A stretch of DNA of 5,147 nt from Globobulimina sp. (GCA_003354225.1 PIVH01000697.1:1-5147), one strand, 5' to 3'; positions 1 to 5,147 are shown, counted from the stretch's first letter. A program made the numbers and translations. The notes: generated by a model from the letters alone, not told the origin.

Positions 1-43
1 AAATGGTATAGTTTTTGAGTGAAACTTATTTTAACTTCAAAAC
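1..43 (+). other. 5' flank / leader with a two-codon upstream ORF
   Basis: This AT-rich stretch precedes the start codon. It contains stops in the main frame at 20-22 and 32-34, and an upstream ATG at 3-5 followed by one codon and TAG at 9-11. If the transcript starts before position 3, this would be a minimal upstream ORF ending 32 bases before the main ATG. The flank is too short to identify a promoter, and no clear TATA box or initiator can be assigned. Confidence 0.4.
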
Positions 44-3000
44 ATGAGCGTAACAGACGTAGTATTTGATATTGGAGACTATGTAGAAATCACTCAAAAT
101 CGGCGTGGTACCATAAAATACGAAGGCAACATAAAATTTGTCGGATACATTGTAGGAATTGAATTGGATGAAACTATCCCTGGCGGCACCGATGGAACCT
201 TACTTGGTGTTCGATACTTCAAATGTCGCAAAAAGCGTGCCACCTTCGTCAAAATCTCCAAAATAAAATCAATCATAAAACCCCGTTCCACACAAAACAG
301 AATACGCAAAGCCTTACATTTACCATTCACCAACAACTCATCCAATACTTCAAAGAAAAAGGCCAAAAAGCAAAAACAATCCAAAATTAAAAAAAACAAC
401 ACATCCAAACAAACAAAACACAAAACCTTAACCACCAAACAAAAAAAAAAGATCTCTAAAAAGCCCAAAAAGAAATTTGCATTTTCCAACGTACCCTCCC
501 TAGTCACGGACGACAGCAATTCCTCGACCGGCTCAACGGGGTCGTCCGGGAGCAGCAAAGACGAAATAAAGCCATCATTCCACAGCTCGGCCTCTGCGGG
601 CTCTGCCTCGTTAGTATCCAAACAAAAGTCAAAGAAAAAAGAAAAATTAAGCAAACGCAGTGAAGACACCACTTCCATCACTACGGCCTCACCCATTGCA
701 CCACCACGCACTCCAAGACCTCGTTTGCTTCAACGAAAGCGAGCCACTTCGTCCTTATCACGCGAACGGGAGAAGTTTTTATCGAAACAGAAAGAAGGAA
801 AAGCAGCTAAATCACCCATAACATTGCGGAGACAACGTAGTAATAAAAAGATATCGCCCAAGAGCGAGATGACTGATATCAATGACAAATTAAAATATAA
901 TCTAAAACTATTATGTGCTTTGGGTCCGGTGCGTAAACGACAAGAAGCGTTAAAAGAATGTGCCGCACTCTTATCCGATAAGCAACTGCTTACAAATAAT
1001 AATAGCCAAATCGCTGTGTTTTCCTTCGAAAAACCGACCAAAACACGTACAAACCACAAATGTGCCCAAATGTTGGACAGTTTGACGATAAAATATTTTG
1101 TGGATAGTTTCAAGAAAGCGTTTTGGAAACAGCTGCAAGATAAAAAAGTGTCGATTCAGAAAGAGATTATCAATTTATTGCACATTGTAATTAAAAATCA
1201 TTGGCTGTACATCAAGAAATATCTAAATTTTTACTTAAAAAAACTACTGCTATATTTCGAGAAAAACGACATCAAATCCACGCATAAATTCGTGTCGCCG
1301 GTCATCAAAACAATGATAAAATCCGTAACTCCGAGCGACGACAAGGTAATAATCGTACATATTATGTGCGAATTGATTCAATTCGCCATCAAATCGCATA
1401 GTAAAATGGTGAAGAAACATTGTTGGAAATACATCGGTTTATTGCTCAAAAAACAAATCAAATATCGGCAAGAATTACCGTCTGCCTCTTCTTCGCCATC
1501 CTATGCCATCGGCGGTAATCGCAATTATTCCTTTTCTAAATCGCCCAAAAACATGTTGGATATCTTGCAAAGTGGCTTAAAAAAAGGCATTTCGGACAGT
1601 GACAAGGCGACACAAGCGGCGGCAATGAGCGTTTTAACTATGTTTAGTTTCTTAGACGAAACGCGTGCGGAACGATTGATTTCTCGCATGAGTGGTACAT
1701 TAATGCGACAGTACAATATCTCTAAAAAACAGCACCGTTTATCGTCCATATCTTCTCCCAGAGCGAGCATATTAACCTCACCCAAAAACTCATTGTCGTC
1801 GCCACGTAGTAAGTCCTTGCAATCGCCGAAAATCGCACGAAGAATGTTGAAAATCAAGAAAAAAAGGAAGGAAATCAAGAAAAAAGCCGCCATTGTGATC
1901 AAACCGTCGGTGGAGAAGAAGGAATTTGCGTTTGTTGGATTCAGTTTAGAGTTAGATACGAAAGGCCAGAATAACGCAGATGAGGCATATAAGGCTTATA
2001 AGCCGTATAAGGAGGCGGAGCAAGATGTTATTTGCGTGTTGAGCGATGATATGAGTAGCACCGACACAGAGTCATACAGCGGAGATAGCAATGACAGTGA
2101 CGACGATCGGAGGAAAAAGAAAAAAACATCTATTTCTATACCGTCAATCTCGACCAATAGCAACGAGAAAAGCCATGATAACTATATGGCGGCTCATGGC
2201 TCAAACAGTGATAGCAATGATAGCGATGATAGCGACAGCAACGAAGAGGAGGAGGACATCCACGCACAGCTTCAATCACATTCGCATACATTTACAATCA
2301 AATCGATGAAGAAAAGCGTACAGAAAAAAGCGTTTATTCCGTCACTGGATCGTGCGCTGATAAATAAGGGTACGAATTATGATAGAAACAGCAATGCCAA
2401 TTATAAGCCGCCTACGATGTCATTAACGCGGCCGAGTTCGGCTAAATTCGGCAGCACGGATAAAAAGCAGCGGGTTCGCGTCAATCGAGTGGAGAGTATG
2501 CGGCCTGACAGTGCCCGGGCGAGTGGTGGGGATAAGAAGATGTTGTTTGCAGAGGAAGATTTGAAGCAAGTGGACAGCGAAGAGGAGGACTCATTGACGG
2601 ACTCGGAAGTGAGCAGTGACAGTGAGCTGGACAGCGATGATGAGGAAGAATTGTACAATAATAAGGATATGCGGGTCTTTCGAGAGAATATTAATAACGG
2701 ATATATGCCGAAATTGAATACTATTTCCTATAATGGACTGTTGAATGAATATTATTTTACGGAGTATAGAGGGAATAAGGTATTGAATGATGACGAGAAA
2801 CAGTGTTTGTTTTACGCTTCGTACAGCTATGCCCGCGTGGATAGCAATATTAATATGACTAATATGTTTAATATGTACCATGACAGCGAGGAGGAAGTGT
2901 ATGATGACATATATGGCAAAGTGTATGACAAATATACCCATTATTTGCGTATTAATTTAAATTCCAATGTGAAGTCTGAAAATATTCACCGGCACAAATT

Positions 3001-5147
3001 AAATTTAGTGATTTTATTGGACCAATCGGGCTCTATGGGTTCTACCTTCAACGAGGATGAGGTGGCCATGGATCAGGAGATAAAGTCTAAAATGAGCATT
3101 GCCAACGAATGTCTATGTAAAATGTTAGATAACTTGCAGGACAATGATAGATTTGCATTGATATCCTTCGATGACGAGATATATATTCATACACAATCTA
3201 AATTACAATTCGTCAAAGATATAAACACAGTTTGCCTCAAAGAAAAGATCATAAATATCCGTGAAAATGGTGGGACAAATTTCGAGTTGGCGTACGAAAA
3301 AGCCAGCGAATTTTTCAATGATTTATTCCATAGCAATACATCTGATATCAATGACTATGATAACCGCGTGATTATGCTGACCGATGCTTGTCCCAATGTG
3401 TCCGCCACCGATCCACAGTCATTATTACATTTATTCCGCAAGAATTGCGCCATAAATATATACACCACCTTCATTGCCATTGGCTTAGACTTTAACACTG
3501 AAATGATCAACGAAATAAATATCCAACGCGGATGCAATTATTTCTCTGTCAAATCGTCGCAGGATTTCAAACAAATATTGAATAATTCAGAGGCATTTCA
3601 GTGTATGTTGACCCCGTTGGTATTCAATGTGTGTTTAACGTTAAAATCAGAGACTGCGAATCAAGGCAATTGCATCGCCGATGTGTATGGTGTAAATTAT
3701 CAAAAACGTAAATTAATTAAACAGAGCGGCGCCATCCAACGCATCGGTACCTTATTCCCGACGCATTGTAAAAAGCCGCAAGGAAACAATCCGGCGGCTC
3801 CAGTACGTGGTGGTATGGTGATTGTGAAATTAAAAAACAACCGACAACGCGACATAGCCATGGCGATAAAATACGAAGATCGCAATGGCAAAATCTACGA
3901 AACGACGCAACGTATATCATTGGGGGATAAAAAGGGCATTTATTTCGATGACGTATCCATCCGCAAAGGCGTGTTATTGTGCAGATATTGTCGATTATTG
4001 AAACAATGGCTGGAAGAAGATGTAGATTCGCGTCACATCCGCTCTTTTTTGAACGTCTCATCCAAATGGAAAAATATATTCTCTTCTTTTATTGCCTTTT
4101 TTAGAGCGGAAATGGACATCATTGGCGATCTGGATTTAGAAAAAGAAGTGATTTTATTGAATAAATTGGTATCTTATAACAATAATAGCTCTTTAAAACC
4201 AAACATGTGCAGTACTTCCAGCACTTCCTCGGTTTCGCCCCGCACCCATACAAAAATCGAGGGTGTGACAGATTTGATTATCAGTTTTTTGCAGCTGAAA
4301 GATCCCCGAATTACGTGGAAAATGATTGAGTTTCTATCCACAGAGCCGACTACATCGATATTAATGTCGTTTATGTCGCGAATGTCGATGGCGGAGACCG
4401 TTTGGATGGACAATTTGCAGCGGGATATAGACTACAATTTGTGCATTGACAGCGTGGATTTTGTGCTGCACAGCGAGGACCCCAACGAGATACGTTTGAC
4501 GCAGTTATCATATTCATTGATGCGGATGTTATCCAATGACAATTATGCAGAGACTGTGAAGTCTTTCTTGTCGCGGAAATGTGCTAAAATTGCACGGCAT
4601 TCGTTGGCGGTGTTCCATCCGTTGTCGCGCGGCAATGCATATCATGCACGTGTTATACTGGAGTCGTTGTTGCATAGTAATCCAAAGGAACTATTCACTG
4701 CGCTGCTCAGTGATAAGTGTATGCGGCAGTTACTAAAATGTGCGTTATTTCGCAATATTCAGCGCGGGAATATGAATTCATTTTTTTTGGATTTGATTTG
4801 CTTTAAATCACAATCTCGACAGAAATTATATAAACAACAAACGGAGATGAATCATAAGAAGCTGGTGAAGCGATTATCGGAATGGAACATTGTTCCGTAT
4901 ATTTTGCGACAATCGGCCTCGGCGAGAAATGATGACAATGTGTGTGGTAAGTTTTGTTCTTTTTTCATTGATTTGACGGCGAAGAGTGCCACGATGCAAG
5001 AATGTAAGATATTGTTTCCTGATAAATATGCCACATTGATCGTGGATGAATTGGTTGGAAATGGATTATTGAATAATAAGACCAGTGTATGGACAAAGAT
5101 CCAGTGCTCGCAGAGTTTGATTCAATTTTTAGATATTTGTTCCAGAC
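44..5147 (+). CDS. Giant multidomain protein: CAP-Gly, CLASP-type TOG, VWA and SAPS-like domains (3' end outside window)
   Basis: One frame of 1,701 codons runs from ATG 44 to the window end with no stop. The start is fixed by in-frame stops at 20-22 and 32-34. The base at -3 is A, as favoured in eukaryotes, and the CAP-Gly domain begins within 11 residues of this Met; the next in-frame Met is residue 276, downstream of that domain. Domain order by residue: CAP-Gly 10-74, basic linker, TOG 276-557, SP(K/R) repeats and acidic linker 558-876, pre-VWA 877-984, VWA 985-1182, post-VWA 1183-1383, SAPS-like 1406-1701+. I see no signal peptide and no convincing membrane segment, so a cytosolic or cytoskeletal protein is expected. 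Known family roles: CAP-Gly and CLASP TOG act on microtubules, and SAPS proteins are regulatory subunits of Sit4/PP6 phosphatase. The combined role, phosphatase scaffolding at microtubules, is inference. The reading frame is certain; the exact function is not. Confidence 0.95.
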   Translation, partial: MSVTDVVFDIGDYVEITQNRRGTIKYEGNIKFVGYIVGIELDETIPGGTDGTLLGVRYFKCRKKRATFVKISKIKSIIKPRSTQNRIRKALHLPFTNNSSNTSKKKAKKQKQSKIKKNNTSKQTKHKTLTTKQKKKISKKPKKKFAFSNVPSLVTDDSNSSTGSTGSSGSSKDEIKPSFHSSASAGSASLVSKQKSKKKEKLSKRSEDTTSITTASPIAPPRTPRPRLLQRKRATSSLSREREKFLSKQKEGKAAKSPITLRRQRSNKKISPKSEMTDINDKLKYNLKLLCALGPVRKRQEALKECAALLSDKQLLTNNNSQIAVFSFEKPTKTRTNHKCAQMLDSLTIKYFVDSFKKAFWKQLQDKKVSIQKEIINLLHIVIKNHWLYIKKYLNFYLKKLLLYFEKNDIKSTHKFVSPVIKTMIKSVTPSDDKVIIVHIMCELIQFAIKSHSKMVKKHCWKYIGLLLKKQIKYRQELPSASSSPSYAIGGNRNYSFSKSPKNMLDILQSGLKKGISDSDKATQAAAMSVLTMFSFLDETRAERLISRMSGTLMRQYNISKKQHRLSSISSPRASILTSPKNSLSSPRSKSLQSPKIARRMLKIKKKRKEIKKKAAIVIKPSVEKKEFAFVGFSLELDTKGQNNADEAYKAYKPYKEAEQDVICVLSDDMSSTDTESYSGDSNDSDDDRRKKKKTSISIPSISTNSNEKSHDNYMAAHGSNSDSNDSDDSDSNEEEEDIHAQLQSHSHTFTIKSMKKSVQKKAFIPSLDRALINKGTNYDRNSNANYKPPTMSLTRPSSAKFGSTDKKQRVRVNRVESMRPDSARASGGDKKMLFAEEDLKQVDSEEEDSLTDSEVSSDSELDSDDEEELYNNKDMRVFRENINNGYMPKLNTISYNGLLNEYYFTEYRGNKVLNDDEKQCLFYASYSYARVDSNINMTNMFNMYHDSEEEVYDDIYGKVYDKYTHYLRINLNSNVKSENIHRHKLNLVILLDQSGSMGSTFNEDEVAMDQEIKSKMSIANECLCKMLDNLQDNDRFALISFDDEIYIHTQSKLQFVKDINTVCLKEKIINIRENGGTNFELAYEKASEFFNDLFHSNTSDINDYDNRVIMLTDACPNVSATDPQSLLHLFRKNCAINIYTTFIAIGLDFNTEMINEINIQRGCNYFSVKSSQDFKQILNNSEAFQCMLTPLVFNVCLTLKSETANQGNCIADVYGVNYQKRKLIKQSGAIQRIGTLFPTHCKKPQGNNPAAPVRGGMVIVKLKNNRQRDIAMAIKYEDRNGKIYETTQRISLGDKKGIYFDDVSIRKGVLLCRYCRLLKQWLEEDVDSRHIRSFLNVSSKWKNIFSSFIAFFRAEMDIIGDLDLEKEVILLNKLVSYNNNSSLKPNMCSTSSTSSVSPRTHTKIEGVTDLIISFLQLKDPRITWKMIEFLSTEPTTSILMSFMSRMSMAETVWMDNLQRDIDYNLCIDSVDFVLHSEDPNEIRLTQLSYSLMRMLSNDNYAETVKSFLSRKCAKIARHSLAVFHPLSRGNAYHARVILESLLHSNPKELFTALLSDKCMRQLLKCALFRNIQRGNMNSFFLDLICFKSQSRQKLYKQQTEMNHKKLVKRLSEWNIVPYILRQSASARNDDNVCGKFCSFFIDLTAKSATMQECKILFPDKYATLIVDELVGNGLLNNKTSVWTKIQCSQSLIQFLDICSR
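71..265 (+). other. CAP-Gly domain, divergent (residues 10-74)
   Basis: CAP-Gly domains bind the C-terminal EEY/F tails of alpha-tubulin and EB proteins. The fold signature is clear: GD at 11-12, the RRGTIKY block at 20-26, GIELD at 38-42, DGT at 50-52, and GVRYFKC at 55-61 followed by FVK at 68-70. Key ligand-binding positions differ. The canonical GKNDG reads GGTDG (47-51), so the Lys and Asn are lost. The conserved Trp before GVELD aligns with Ile36. The Gly before the final FV is Ala66. The loop between Phe32 and Gly38 is one residue short, and the loop before GGTDG is one residue long. Family assignment is strong. Whether it still binds EEY/F tails is doubtful. Confidence 0.88.
266..868 (+). 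other. Lys/Ser/Pro-rich disordered linker (residues 75-275)
   Basis: The segment has no recognisable fold. Residues 104-146 are very lysine-rich, with Gln, Asn and Thr between. Residues 158-192 are rich in Ser and Gly. Residues 216-233 form a basic proline module (PPRTPRP followed by RLLQRKR) resembling the microtubule-binding Pro/Arg stretches that flank CAP-Gly or CLASP domains. A further basic patch with an SP site lies at 247-273. In the microtubule-binding proteins of this class such linkers add electrostatic affinity for the acidic lattice and are phosphoregulated; that role here is inferred from composition only. Confidence 0.7.
352..476 (+). repeat. A-rich low-complexity tract with A8 and A10 runs
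   Basis: The plus strand here is mainly A with some C and very little G. It includes an A8 run at 389-396 and an A10 run at 441-450. It encodes the lysine-rich core of the N-terminal linker. The frame continues intact through both runs as given. Confidence 0.85.
869..1714 (+). other. CLASP-type TOG domain (residues 276-557)
   Basis: TOG domains are HEAT-repeat arrays; CLASP TOGs bind tubulin and stabilise microtubules. A first helix pair carries VRKRQEALKEC (296-306), matching the WxxRxEALxxL pattern of the first TOG repeat. Next come FWKQLQDKKVSIQKE (360-374), matching the CLASP pattern in which one helix ends and the next begins with a basic residue before a helical hydrophobic stretch, and further helices at 375-404, 415-452 and 455-473. 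The last repeat, KGISDSD (514-520) then the helix with RAERLI (541-546), closely matches the CLASP 'KGL.D.D...R..A...F' repeat that ends in a helix with an 'AERL' turn. A Ser/Asn-rich insertion sits at about 478-505. The first-repeat Trp is Val296. The domain is longer than a typical TOG (about 230 residues) because of the insertion and a long second loop (315-345). Confidence 0.75.
1715..1933 (+). other. SP(K/R) repeat segment and basic patch (residues 558-630)
   Basis: Directly after the TOG domain come four Ser-Pro-Lys/Arg motifs with prolines at residues 572, 580, 587 and 595, spaced 8, 7 and 8. These fit proline-directed kinase sites (CDK or MAPK type). They are followed by a strongly basic run at 599-614 (RR, then KIKKKRKEIKKK) that could be a nuclear localisation signal or a microtubule-binding patch. 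In CLASPs and other plus-end proteins, SP-rich basic segments beside TOG domains are phosphoregulated. The sites are seen; the kinase and effect are inferred. Confidence 0.65.
1961..2671 (+). other. Acidic Asp/Ser/Glu-rich linker with SUMO-interaction-like motif (residues 640-876)
   Basis: Three acidic tracts alternate with basic stretches. Tract one (667-688) follows VICVL at 662-666, which together resembles a SUMO-interaction motif. A lysine run follows at 691-694. Tract two is the DS/ND repeat ending in four Glu and Asp at 722-738. Tract three is at 834-869 (many SD, SE and DSEEE sites, fitting casein kinase 2). The part between tracts two and three is basic (Lys/Arg at 755-775 and 800-825). 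The segment is probably disordered and joins the microtubule-binding half to the VWA/SAPS half. Confidence 0.65.
2207..2242 (+). repeat. Short in-frame repeat encoding (S/N)D units
   Basis: An imperfect tandem of agc/agt, gat/gac and aat/aac codons encodes alternating Ser, Asp and Asn (residues 722-733) and leads into four Glu codons. The same DSNDSDD heptapeptide also occurs at residues 681-687 (about 2084-2104), with different synonymous codons. This suggests either codon slippage expansion or repeated selection for acidic phosphosites. Confidence 0.6.
2672..2995 (+). other. Pre-VWA segment (residues 877-984)
   Basis: The segment contains ISYNGLLNEYYF (894-905), a strand-turn-strand pattern, and then YLRINLNSN (967-975) just before the first VWA strand. 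Placement of a beta-strand ending in an 'R-I-N-L' type motif ahead of the MIDAS strand resembles the organisation of bacterial YfbK-type and inter-alpha-trypsin-like VWA proteins, where an N-terminal portion packs on the VWA core. I recognise the organisation and not a named domain. An acidic stretch occurs at 947-956. Confidence 0.4.
2996..3589 (+). other. von Willebrand factor A domain with complete MIDAS (residues 985-1182)
   Basis: VWA domains are Rossmann-like folds that bind ligands through a divalent metal held at the MIDAS. All five MIDAS positions are present: Asp993, Ser995 and Ser997 in LLDQSGSMG, Thr1078 in GGTNF, and Asp1114 in MLTDACPN. The surrounding strand order fits: NLVILLD (987-993), DRFALISFDD (1036-1045), NRVIMLTD (1107-1114), INIYTTFIAIGLDF (1137-1150), and the terminal YFSVKSSQDF (1166-1175). 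An acidic insert follows the DxSxS motif at 1003-1014. Intracellular VWA domains usually mediate metal-dependent complex assembly. The intact metal site suggests a functional domain; the ligand is unknown. Confidence 0.93.
3590..4192 (+). other. Post-VWA beta-rich and helical segment (residues 1183-1383)
   Basis: After the last VWA helix, TPLVFNVCLTLKSE (1190-1203) starts a probable beta-sandwich: QRIGTLFPT (1232-1240), RGGMVIVKLKN (1255-1265), and RDIAMAIKYEDRNGK (1269-1283). It is followed by helices at 1309-1326 (LLCRYCRLLKQWLEEDVD) and 1328-1380. The placement of a 'TPLV(F)' strand after the VWA, then 'G.I..LFP' and 'GG.V.VKL', resembles the C-terminal portion of YfbK-type bacterial and some protist VWA proteins. 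I infer a structural partner of the VWA domain; a named family cannot be given from sequence alone. Confidence 0.4.
4259..5147 (+). other. SAPS-like domain (PP6/Sit4-associated), cut by the window end (residues 1406-1701+)
   Basis: SAPS proteins (yeast SAP155/185/190/4, human PPP6R1-3) are helical-repeat regulatory subunits of Sit4/PP6 phosphatase. Matches to the family's repeat pattern occur in the right order. DPRITWKMIEFLSTEP (1420-1435) fits the 'nTKLieFLtqPe' helix. DYNLCIDSVDFVLHSED (1463-1479) fits the 'kYPyvAsEvLtsE' segment. NAYHARVILESLLHSNPKE (1531-1549) fits 'NPllAsffskVl.lLl.rkPe'. KKLVKRLSEWNIVPYIL (1605-1621) fits 'vleWLneqnLIpkLiel'. CGKFCSFFIDLTAKS (1634-1648) fits 'asqtLcdIirlsr'. 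The last helix (1667-1701) fits the final repeat seen so far. This is pattern recognition by eye; a profile search is needed. A Ser/Thr-rich hinge (1384-1405) separates it from the VWA half. Confidence 0.6.

Noticed and set aside
94-711. 205-residue open frame on the minus strand
   Set aside because: It lies opposite the Lys/Ser-rich linker of the main frame. Its Phe/Leu-rich protein is what antisense of Lys/Ser codons gives, and it shows no domain.
1202-1263. Hydrophobic stretch (about 387-406) as a membrane helix
   Set aside because: It contains several lysines and fits an amphipathic HEAT helix of the TOG domain.
1809-1814. A second GTAAGT that resembles a 5' splice site
   Set aside because: It lies in the SP(K/R) repeat, with no branch or pyrimidine tract nearby, and the frame stays open.
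2132-2143. Candidate SxIP end-binding motif (ISIP, residues 697-700)
   Set aside because: The first position is Ile and not Ser or Thr, so it does not meet the EB1-binding consensus. No other SxIP was found in the linkers.
2091-2309. 72-residue plus-strand open frame
   Set aside because: It is in a different frame inside the acidic linker. The product is low-complexity (Ile/Thr/Met/Arg from shifted GAT/AGC codons), and the main frame has the domain continuity.
2401-2941. Two overlapping minus-strand open frames (2401-2658 and 2591-2941)
   Set aside because: The first is a serine-rich antisense of acidic codons, and the second is an antisense hydrophobic product. Neither has a start context, domain or neighbour to support it.
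3248-3265. LxxIxE-like PP2A-B56 docking motif (residues 1069-1074)
   Set aside because: It lies inside the VWA fold just before the MIDAS threonine, so it is probably buried and matches by chance.
4947-4986. Possible intron: GTAAGT followed by a pyrimidine-rich stretch and AG
   Set aside because: The reading frame continues through it and the translated residues 1634-1648 fit the SAPS-like pattern. Removing 38 or 40 bases would break the frame.
1-5147. tRNA, rRNA, CRISPR, insertion sequence, terminal repeats or a bacterial operon
   Set aside because: Nothing of the kind was seen. The coding frame fills all but the first 43 bases and carries eukaryotic domains.

Overview
The window holds one thing: a single, uninterrupted plus-strand reading frame that starts at the ATG at 44 and is still open at the last base (5147). 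It is 1,701 complete codons with no in-frame stop and no visible intron. Two in-frame stops (20-22 and 32-34) lie just upstream, so the N-terminus is complete; the C-terminus is outside the window. I translated the frame by hand from end to end. No other gene, RNA gene, mobile element or CRISPR array is supported on either strand.

The domains point to a eukaryote, most likely a unicellular protist with few introns, AT-rich DNA and the standard stop codons. CAP-Gly, CLASP-type TOG and SAPS domains are eukaryotic cytoskeleton or phosphatase modules. The sequence alone does not let me name a lineage. The uninterrupted frame and the absence of bacterial operon structure argue against a bacterial source.

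Layout of the protein (residues): 10-74 divergent CAP-Gly domain; 75-275 Lys/Ser/Pro-rich disordered linker; 276-557 CLASP-type TOG (HEAT-repeat) domain; 558-630 Ser-Pro-Lys/Arg repeats and a strongly basic patch; 640-876 acidic Asp/Ser/Glu-rich linker with a SUMO-interaction-like motif; 877-984 pre-VWA segment; 985-1182 von Willebrand factor A domain with all five MIDAS positions; 1183-1383 post-VWA beta-rich then helical segment; 1384-1405 Ser/Thr-rich hinge; 1406-1701+ helical repeat region resembling the SAPS domain of PP6/Sit4 phosphatase regulatory subunits, cut by the window end.

Working hypothesis (inference): this is a giant scaffold that puts microtubule plus-end modules (CLIP-like CAP-Gly and CLASP-like TOG) on the same chain as a metal-dependent VWA adhesion/assembly domain and a PP6-type phosphatase regulatory domain. 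It could bring phosphatase activity to microtubules or to a tubulin-like partner. The order CAP-Gly / TOG / VWA / SAPS is one I do not recognise from any described protein, and is the most interesting content here. Both microtubule-binding modules lack signature residues, so tubulin binding cannot be taken for granted.
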